A stretch of 64,000 nucleotides of DNA from Rapana venosa (Eukaryota > Mollusca > Gastropoda > Neogastropoda > Muricidae), in NCBI GenBank assembly GCA_028751875.1, contig CM054154.1, positions 53,638,594-53,702,593 on the forward strand. Direction: 5' to 3'. Below the pieces are notes generated by a model. It did not search any database and had not been told where the DNA came from. It worked only from the letters and a program-made list of their open reading frames with translations. This document shows, piece after piece, positions 57,941 to 64,000 of this stretch. Each line of letters opens with the position of its first letter. Within the stretch, counting starts at the first letter, position 1. The translations under genes were made by a program, and so were the position numbers.

Positions 57941-58802
57941 TCAAGTGCCAGCAGTGGTGCGAATTTCCCTCCTATTGTTGCTTGGAAGGACTCGCGATGT
58001 GGGGTCCTTCAGTTTGTCCAGGTTGAACTTGAGTCTGGTGTTCTTTGTCTTATTGGTCTTCTTCAATCGGACTCTAAAGTTCAGGAGCATGAGGTCATGA
58101 TCGCTGCCCATGTCTGCACCTGGGAATGTCCTCGTCTTGGCTCTGTTGATGCCAGATCGAAACCGGTTCTGCACCAGGATGTAGTCAATCTAGTTGTGAT
58201 GGATCCCATTGGGTGCATGCCATGTCCAGCGTCGGGATGCCTTGTGTTCTCCAAGGGTATTGGCGAGCACCGTGTCGTTGTAGCTGGCAAATTCCAGTAG
58301 TCGGAGTCCTCGCTCATTGGTGATTGCATTACAGGAGGGACCGCAGAATTTGCTCCAGTCTTTCAGTGCGTCTCCGCCCACCTTGGCGTTCCAGTCTCCC
58401 TGGATGATCAAGATGTCTTTCTTGTTCATCTTATCGATGATGCCCTGTAGTTGGTTGTAGAATTCCTCTACGACTTCATCATCGTGATCCGTTGTTGGTG
58501 CGTAGGCTTGAATCACTGTGATGTTGAATGGGGCTGCCCTGAGCGGATGGCCATAAGCCGGCTGTTTACTGGTAGTATCCTATTACCGAGTTCTTGATGT
58601 TCTTGTTGACAAGCATGCCTACGCCATTGATATGCTTGTCCTGCTCCCCGCTATAGTAGAGCATATGACCCTCGTCAGTATGGTGTTCACCGTGCTCTTT
58701 CCATCTGACCTCAAGAGACCTACCAGATGCCAGGTGTACCTGTCCAGCTCGTATAGCAGTTCTTGGAGTTTGCCTGTTTGGGCCAGACTTCTGACGTTCC
58801 AT
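57941..58802 (-). pseudogene. Endonuclease of copy F
   Basis: Fragments in several frames: QAYAPTTDHDDEVVEEFYNQ, LIIQGDWNAKVGGDALKDWS (catalytic GDWN motif), TWHAPNGIHHN, FRSGINRAKTRTFPGADMGS and the SDHD-type end (GSDHDLMLLNF). The 108-codon frame 58190-58516 holds the GDWN part and 57941-58174 the SDH part. Confidence 0.75.
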
Positions 58803-59098
58803 GTTGCGATGGTGATGTAGTCCCTTACTCCGATTTTAGTTGTAGGGGTTCACCAGTAGCACACTTGGCGCCTCCGCCCTGGTGTCAGACGGAAGGCGCG
58901 GGCCTTGTTTGACCCGGGCGGCGACCGATCCGGTATATTCTTTATTTTCGTCCGTTCCATTTGGCGTGTCTTGTTCAAAGTAGCCTGGCGGCGCCCATCT
59001 CTCTCCAGGCGTGATTTTTGGGTTGGGTTGACTCCCCACATGTCACAGGTGGTACCGGGTTACATAGTTACCGGTAGCAGAGGACACCTCTGACCTGA

Positions 59099-59140
59099 CC
59101 TGTTTTACAGACAGATAATTCATCACTTGTTCTGTATCAT
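59099..59140. repeat. Target-sequence copy between F and G
   Basis: ACAGACAGATAATTCATCAC then TTGTTCTGTATCATC, a slightly diverged copy of the sequence left of E and between E and F. Confidence 0.8.
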
Positions 59141-59861
59141 CATCATCATCTCATTTCATCTGCTCCCATAATCCCCTCCAGGGTCGTAGGGGCACTGCAG
59201 TGACGAACGTTGCACCAGTTGGCTCCATTTGCGGCGGTTGTGGGCAAGTGCCTGGGTTGTGGAGAAGCTCTTCCCGGTCCATTCAGTGATGTTGTCTGCC
59301 CATGTCTTCTTCGGCCTGCCTCGCCTTCTCTTCCCCTGCACTGTTCCTTGCAGTGTGGTCTTGGAGAGCCCATCTGATCTTGTCACATGTCCATACCATC
59401 TGAGCTTCCTTTTCTTGACTGTGGTCAGCATGTCTTCGTAGTGCTTTGCTTGTTGGGTGATGGTTTGTCGGACTTCTTTGTTGGTAGTGTGGTCCGTGTA
59501 TGAAATGCCAAGGAGTCTTCTGAGGCATCTCAACTCCAAAGCCTGGATCCTTCTTTGTAGATCTGAATTCAATGTCCAGGATTCGCATGCATACAGATAT
59601 GTGGAAATGACCAGTGCATGCAGTAGCTTGATCTTGGTCCTGAGAGAGATGTTTCGGTCTTTCCAGATGGTCTTGAGCTTTGCCATTGCTGCTACTGTTT
59701 GTGCAGCTCTTGCGAGGATTTCGATCTTTGAACCTTCTTCACTAATAGTAGCTCCAAAGTACTTGAAGTGATCTACAACCTCAAGTTCTTTTCCACTGAC
59801 TGTGATCTTGGTAGTGATTGGCTGGGCACTGTTTGTCGTGAGTTTTGTCTTCTCAGCACTG
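59138..59861 (-). mobile_element. RTE-like LINE copy G, strongly 5'-truncated
   Basis: Contains only the RT C-terminal third of an F-like element plus a (GAT)n tail at 59138-59150. Truncated at about 59861, where a 19-bp tandem repeat begins. Confidence 0.85.
59156..59861 (-). pseudogene. RT C-terminal region (copy G)
   Basis: The LINE part of a 280-codon open frame: SAEKTKLTTNSAQ, KYFGATISEEGSKIEILARA, STYLYACESWTLNSDLQRRI, RWYGHVTRSDGLSKTTLQG, GKRRRGRPKKTW. The first 45 or so codons (SGHHSFVRAPQLCQG repeats) translate the adjacent 19-bp repeat and are not LINE sequence. Confidence 0.75.
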
Positions 59862-60020
59862 ATAAAGCTGTGGTGCCCTGACAAAGCTGTGGTGCCCTGA
59901 TAAAGGTGAGGTGCCCTGACAAAGCTGTGGTGCCCTGACAAAGCTGTGGTACCCTGACAAAGCTGTGGTGCCCTGACAAAGCTGTGGTGCCCTGACAAAG
60001 CTGTGGTGCCCTGACAAAGC
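59862..60020 (+). repeat. 19-bp tandem repeat, about 8 units
   Basis: Unit ACAAAGCTGTGGTGCCCTG with minor variants (ATAAAGGTGAGGTGCCCTG, a GTACC variant). Lies at the truncation point of copy G. Confidence 0.92.
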
Positions 60021-60060
60021 TTCAGCCTTTGTGGTGCCCAGCGACGTGACGTCAGCCGTT

Positions 60061-60300
60061 GCTCCTGTGGAAGTGTCCATCACCTGGGAAGGAAGGTGGC
60101 AGGATGGTTTGCTCCTGTGGAAGTGTCCATCAGCTGGGAAGGAAGGTGGCAGGATGGTTTGCTCCTGTGGAAGTGTCCATCAGCTGGGAAGGAAGGTGGC
60201 AGGATGGTTTGCTCCTGTGGAAGTGTCCATCACCTGGGAAGGAAGGTGGCAGGATGGTTTGGCTCCGTGGAAGTGCCCCATCACCTGGAAGGAAGGTGGA
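60061..60300 (+). repeat. 50-bp tandem repeat, about 5 units
   Basis: Each unit contains CTCCTGTGGAAGTGTCCATC then GGGAAGGAAGGTGGCAGGAT. The last unit is altered. Coding in either strand is a by-product. Confidence 0.92.
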
Positions 60301-60715
60301 GGATGGTCAAGACTTTTGCCTGTCAACAAGTAAACCCTGAGGTTCTGGGTTCGCGCCCTTTCTTCCCAGTTTGACAAAAAAATCGAGCTGAATGTCAAAG
60401 TCCTTCGGATGAAACTATAAACCAAGGCCCCGTGTGCGAACGCATGCAGAACATCTTGCGTACACGTTAAATCTTGTTCCGTTTTTCGAAAGAGTAGGCC
60501 ATTGTGTGCCGATGGGAACATGACAAAATTTACAAAACCGCATACACACGGGGACTGGAGTAAAATAAAAGCTCATGATGCCCTTTTTCCATTATCATCG
60601 ATATAAAAAAAATCATCTGAGCGCTGATTTGTTGCTTTGCAAGATTCAGCGATATAAATTCAATACATTATTATAATAATAATAATAATAATAATAATAA
60701 TTATTATTATTAATA
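60301..60715 (+). mobile_element. Complete tRNA-headed SINE with L2-like tail
   Basis: Head: A-box-like TGGTCAAGACT (60304-60314) and B-box-like GGTTCGCGCCC (60348-60358), 33 bases apart, as in pol III genes. Body: GAAACTATAAACCAAGGCCC, CGAACGCATGCAGAACATCT. Tail: GCTTTGCAAGATTCAGCGAT then ATAAATTCAATACATTATT and AAT/ATT repeats to 60715. The tail matches that of CR1/L2-like K and P, which suggests that their RT mobilises it. Confidence 0.75.
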
Positions 60716-60869
60716 ATCAACTTCACAGGAGTGATGTGATATCCTGTGGTCAACTGAAGCTGCCTCTAAAGGAGGATGATAGAAAGAGGAAGAAAACAGG
60801 CTACAAACATTTATGGGAATAAAAAAAAAAAGATTAGTGAATCTTTGTGCTGCGTGTTCATGATAAGTG
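60716..60869. other. Spacer, nothing recognised
   Basis: Short unique sequence with a poly-A run (60820-60831). Confidence 0.4.
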
Positions 60870-62748
60870 CGTCATTTGTTCATTATTATCAACTTCTACC
60901 ACTCCTGTCCCCTCTCTTTCAGTGATATCCATCGTCATTTGTTCATTATTATCAACTCCTACCACTCCTGTCCCCCCCTCTTTCAGTGATATCCATCGTC
61001 ATTTGTTCATTATTAATCAAATTCTACCACTCCGTCCCCTCTCTTTCAGTGATATCCATTCGTCATTTGTTTCATTATTATCAAATTCTACCACCTCCGT
61101 CCCCCCTCTTTCAGTGATATCCATCGTCATTTGTTCATTATTATCAACTCCTACCATCACTGTCCCCTCTCTTTCAGTGATATCCATGCATTGTTTTTAT
61201 TATCAACTCCTACCACTCCTGTCCCTCTTTTCAGTGTTATCCATCGTCATTTGTTCTTATTATCAACTTCTACCACTCCTGTCCCCTCTCTTTCAGTGAT
61301 ATCCATGTCATTTGTTCATTTATTATCAAAATTCTACCATTCCTGTTCCCCTCTCTTTCAGTGATATCCATCGTCATTTGTTCATTTTATCAACTCTCTT
61401 ACATCCTGTCCCCTCTCTTCAGTGATATCCATCGTCCCTTTGTTATTATTTCAACTTCTACCACCCTGTCCCCCCTCTTTCAGTGATATCCCTCGTCATT
61501 TGTTTTTAATTTTCAACTTCTCCATTTTCCGTCCCCCTCTCTTTCAGTAATATCACATGTATTTTTTCATTATATCAACCTACCCTCCTGTCCCCCTTTT
61601 TCTTTCAGGAATCCTCGTCCAAATTTGTTCATTATTATCAAAATCCTACCATCCGCCCTCTCTTTCAGTGATTCCATGTATTTTTGTTTATTTTATCACT
61701 TTTACCCTTCCTGTCCCCCCTCTTTTTTAGTAAATCCTCGTCATTTGTTCATTATTTTCAACTTCTACCACCCCTGTCCCCCCTCTTTCAGTGATATCCC
61801 TCGTCATTTGTTTTATTATTTTAACTCCTACCACTCCTGTCCCCCCTCTTTCAGTGAAATTTCCCTCGTCATTTTTTCATTTTAAACAACTTCTACCATT
61901 TCCTGTCCCCTCTCTTTCATGAACCATCGTCATTTTTTTCATTATTATCAATCCCCACCACTCCTGCCCCCTCCTTTTTTCATATATCCATCGTCTTTGT
62001 TCATTTTTATCAACTTTACCCCTTCCTGTCCCCTTCCTTTCAGTGATACCATCTCATTTTTTTATTATTTTCAACTTCACCACCCTGTCCCCCCTCTTTC
62101 AGTGATTCCACGTCATTTTTCATATTATCAACTTCTACCATTCCGTCCCTCCTTTCGTGAATCCATCGTATTTTTTCATTATTAAACCCTACCACTCCTT
62201 CCCCTCCTTCAGGATACCACGCCTTTGTTTATTATTATCAACTCCTACCACTCCGTCCCCTCTCTTTTAGTGAAACCCCCCTTTTTTTTGTTCATTTTTA
62301 TCAACTTTTACCATCCTGTCCCTCTCTTTTATGTTTTCCCTCGTCATTTTTTCATTATTATCAACTTTCTACCATTTTCCTGTCCCCTCTCTTTCAGTAT
62401 ATTCGTCTTTGTTCATTAATTTTTAATTTACCCCCCTGCCCCCCTCTTTCAGTATACCCTCGTATTTGTTCTTTTTTTTAATCAACTTCACCACCCGCCC
62501 CTCTTTTCCGGATATCCACGTCATTTTTCATTATTATCAAATTCTCCAATCCTGTTCCCCCCTCTTTCAGTGATATCCATCGTCATTTGTTTTATTATTA
62601 AAACAAACTTACCCTTCCTGTCCCCTCTCTTTCCGTGATTCCCTCGTCTTTTTTCATTATTATCAACTTCTACCATTCCGTCCCCCCTCTTTCAGTGTAT
62701 CCATCGCATTTTTTTAATATTAAATTTTAACCCTTCCCCCCCCATTTT
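60870..62748 (+). repeat. 63-bp satellite, about 30 units, cut by gap
   Basis: Consensus pieces: GTGATATCCATCGTCATTTG, TTCATTATTATCAACTTCTA, CCACTCCTGTCCCCTCTCTT, TCA. The first 7-8 units are regular; from about 61380 unit length wobbles and bases drop out towards the gap. Open frames here are accidental. Confidence 0.92.
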
Positions 62749-63248
62749 NNNNNNNNNNNNNNNNNNNNNNNNNNNNNNNNNNNNNNNNNNNNNNNNNNNN
62801 NNNNNNNNNNNNNNNNNNNNNNNNNNNNNNNNNNNNNNNNNNNNNNNNNNNNNNNNNNNNNNNNNNNNNNNNNNNNNNNNNNNNNNNNNNNNNNNNNNNN
62901 NNNNNNNNNNNNNNNNNNNNNNNNNNNNNNNNNNNNNNNNNNNNNNNNNNNNNNNNNNNNNNNNNNNNNNNNNNNNNNNNNNNNNNNNNNNNNNNNNNNN
63001 NNNNNNNNNNNNNNNNNNNNNNNNNNNNNNNNNNNNNNNNNNNNNNNNNNNNNNNNNNNNNNNNNNNNNNNNNNNNNNNNNNNNNNNNNNNNNNNNNNNN
63101 NNNNNNNNNNNNNNNNNNNNNNNNNNNNNNNNNNNNNNNNNNNNNNNNNNNNNNNNNNNNNNNNNNNNNNNNNNNNNNNNNNNNNNNNNNNNNNNNNNNN
63201 NNNNNNNNNNNNNNNNNNNNNNNNNNNNNNNNNNNNNNNNNNNNNNNN
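62749..63248. other. Assembly gap (500 N)
   Basis: Exactly 500 N. A 63-bp satellite enters from the left and gypsy T3 leaves on the right. Confidence 0.99.
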
Positions 63249-64000
63249 CAGGGAAAAAAAGGTGGTTTTTTTTTTTTTTGAGGAGGAAAACAAGTTCCGG
63301 AGGTTGGCTCGAGTGGGTTTGTCAGGGGAAGTGCTAGCAGTTTCATCATGGATGCAGTAGAAAAGAAGAGGCTAGACATTTAAGAGAGAGAGGAAAAGGA
63401 AGAGGCTAACGTTTAAGAGAGGAAGAAAAGGAAGAGCAGACGTTTAAGAGAGGAAAGAAAAAGGAAGAGGCTAGACGTTTAAGAGAGGAGGGAAAGGAAG
63501 AGGCTAGACGTTTAAGAGAGGAAGAAAAGGAAGAGGCTAGACGTTTAAGAGAGGAGGAAAAGGAAGAGGCTAGACGTTTAAGAGAGGAGGAAAAGGAAGA
63601 GGCTAGACGTTTAAGAGAGGAGGAAAAGGAAGAGGCTAGATGATTAGAGGAAAGAAAGGAAGCTAAATGGCTAGAGGGAGAAGAAGAGGTTAGGCGTTTA
63701 AGAGAGGAAGAGAAGGAAGAGGCTAGGTGTTTGAGAGAGGAAGAGAAGGAAGAGGAAAGATATAGGTTCGAGAGGAAGCTGGAACTTAAGCAGGAAGAAA
63801 TTTCAGTCCGCAGTGCCCAGCAGTTCAGTATCCAACCCTTTGATGGGAAGGATGACCTAGATGCGTTTCTGATGCATTTTGAGCGAATAGCAGGTTTGGA
63901 TAAGTGGAAGCGTGAAACTTGGGCTGCGCATTTGCTCAGCTGCTGCAGGGTTGAGCTAGGGACGCTTGTTTGTGTCTCTCTCCTGAAGATGTACAGAATT
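63249..64000 (+). mobile_element. Ty3/gypsy-type element T3 (partial, runs off window)
   Basis: Starts in the small ORF (GSELGL-like, SGEVLAVSSWMQ), then the gag ATG at 63348 and the same 33-bp repeats, then the gag core. The overlap of ORFs (ATG 63348-63350, TAG 63358-63360) is the same as in T1 and T2. Same orientation as T1. Confidence 0.75.
63348..64000 (+). pseudogene. gag of T3
   Basis: Frameshifts fall in the first repeats (63364, 63405, 63437 areas). About nine to ten 11-residue EEARRLREEEK-type units are followed by RFERKLELKQEEISVRSAQQ and the gag core FDGKDDLDAFLMHFERIAGL then KWKRETWAAHLLS. This core is better preserved than in T1 and confirms the gag identity. The protein continues past the window end. 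Confidence 0.7.

Larger units (their letters stand above)
55906..59098 (-). mobile_element. RTE-like LINE copy F, near full length
   Basis: About 3.2 kb. Minus-strand order: leader, ORF start region (about 59041, ERDGRRQATLNK, IPDRSPPGS), endonuclease (58802 to about 58080), linker, RT (57600 to about 56500), C-terminal tail, and a tail of GTGAACA repeats at the 3' end (about 55906-55922). Several frameshifts break it. Closest to G and H. Flanked by copies of the same target words as E and G. Confidence 0.85.

Noticed and set aside
60870..62748. Series of splice acceptor sites (CTCTCTTTCAG) marking exons
   Set aside because: They recur only because they are part of the 63-bp satellite; no exon-like coding lies between them.

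Overview
The window is eukaryotic, repeat-dominated DNA, most likely from a mollusc. A gastropod is my guess, inferred from the mix of RTE-like, CR1/L2-like and I-type LINEs, tRNA-headed SINEs with a GCGCTATATAAATTCCA-(ATT)n tail, Ty3/gypsy elements and many CT/TG/ATC microsatellites. I see no convincing host gene, rRNA or functional tRNA anywhere in the 64 kb. Three N runs (22602-23101, 39784-40283, 62749-63248) are each exactly 500 bases, so they are scaffold gaps of placeholder length. Several stretches (about 4.7-14 kb, 46.3-47.5 kb, 51.3-53.1 kb, 61.4-62.7 kb) have stretched homopolymers and dense frameshifts, which looks like unpolished long-read consensus.

Layout. 1-4345: a non-LTR retrotransposon (+) interrupted by a LINE/SINE tail and by an RTE-like copy with a 6-bp target-site duplication (TSD). 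4.7-5.5 kb: simple repeats. 5.5-11.25 kb: a second, badly garbled copy of the same LINE type, with ORF1, endonuclease and reverse transcriptase still recognisable. 12.5-13.9 kb: an RTE-like fragment (-). 14.4-16.46 kb: an I-type LINE with RNase H (-). 16.46-26.64 kb: two Ty3/gypsy copies, T1 (+) and T2 (-), facing each other across a gap; T1 carries a SINE and a 1.3-kb DNA-transposon-like insertion. 26.8-28.45 kb: an RTE-like copy with a 465-codon open frame. 28.5-29.6 kb: (TG)n and a minisatellite. 29.8-31.4 kb: a CR1/L2-like fragment, a SINE fragment and a dispersed repeat called R here. 31.9-37.1 kb: a three-level nest, a gag-like fragment containing RTE-like C (-), which contains RTE-like B (+), both insertions with exact TSDs. 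37.5-38.4 kb: a LINE with an inverted 5' end. 40.9-45.7 kb: a duplicated microsatellite-rich unit, with a CR1/L2-like element in its second copy. 45.75-47.9 kb: two more RTE-like fragments. 48.2-48.7 kb: an AT-rich inverted repeat holding a SINE. 48.7-59.9 kb: three RTE-like elements (E, F, G) in the same orientation, separated by copies of one short target sequence; E carries about 3.6 kb of a 54-bp minisatellite grown in frame from its own ORF. 59.9-62.7 kb: three different tandem repeats and a SINE. 63.25-64 kb: a third gag copy (T3).

The recognisable coding sequence is retroelement machinery: APE-type endonuclease plus reverse transcriptase in the LINEs, and gag, protease and integrase in the LTR elements. 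In T1 the integrase zinc-binding segment follows the protease almost directly, as in Gmr1-type Ty3/gypsy elements. The SINEs appear to share their 3' tail with the CR1/L2-like LINEs present here, which suggests that those LINEs mobilise them.
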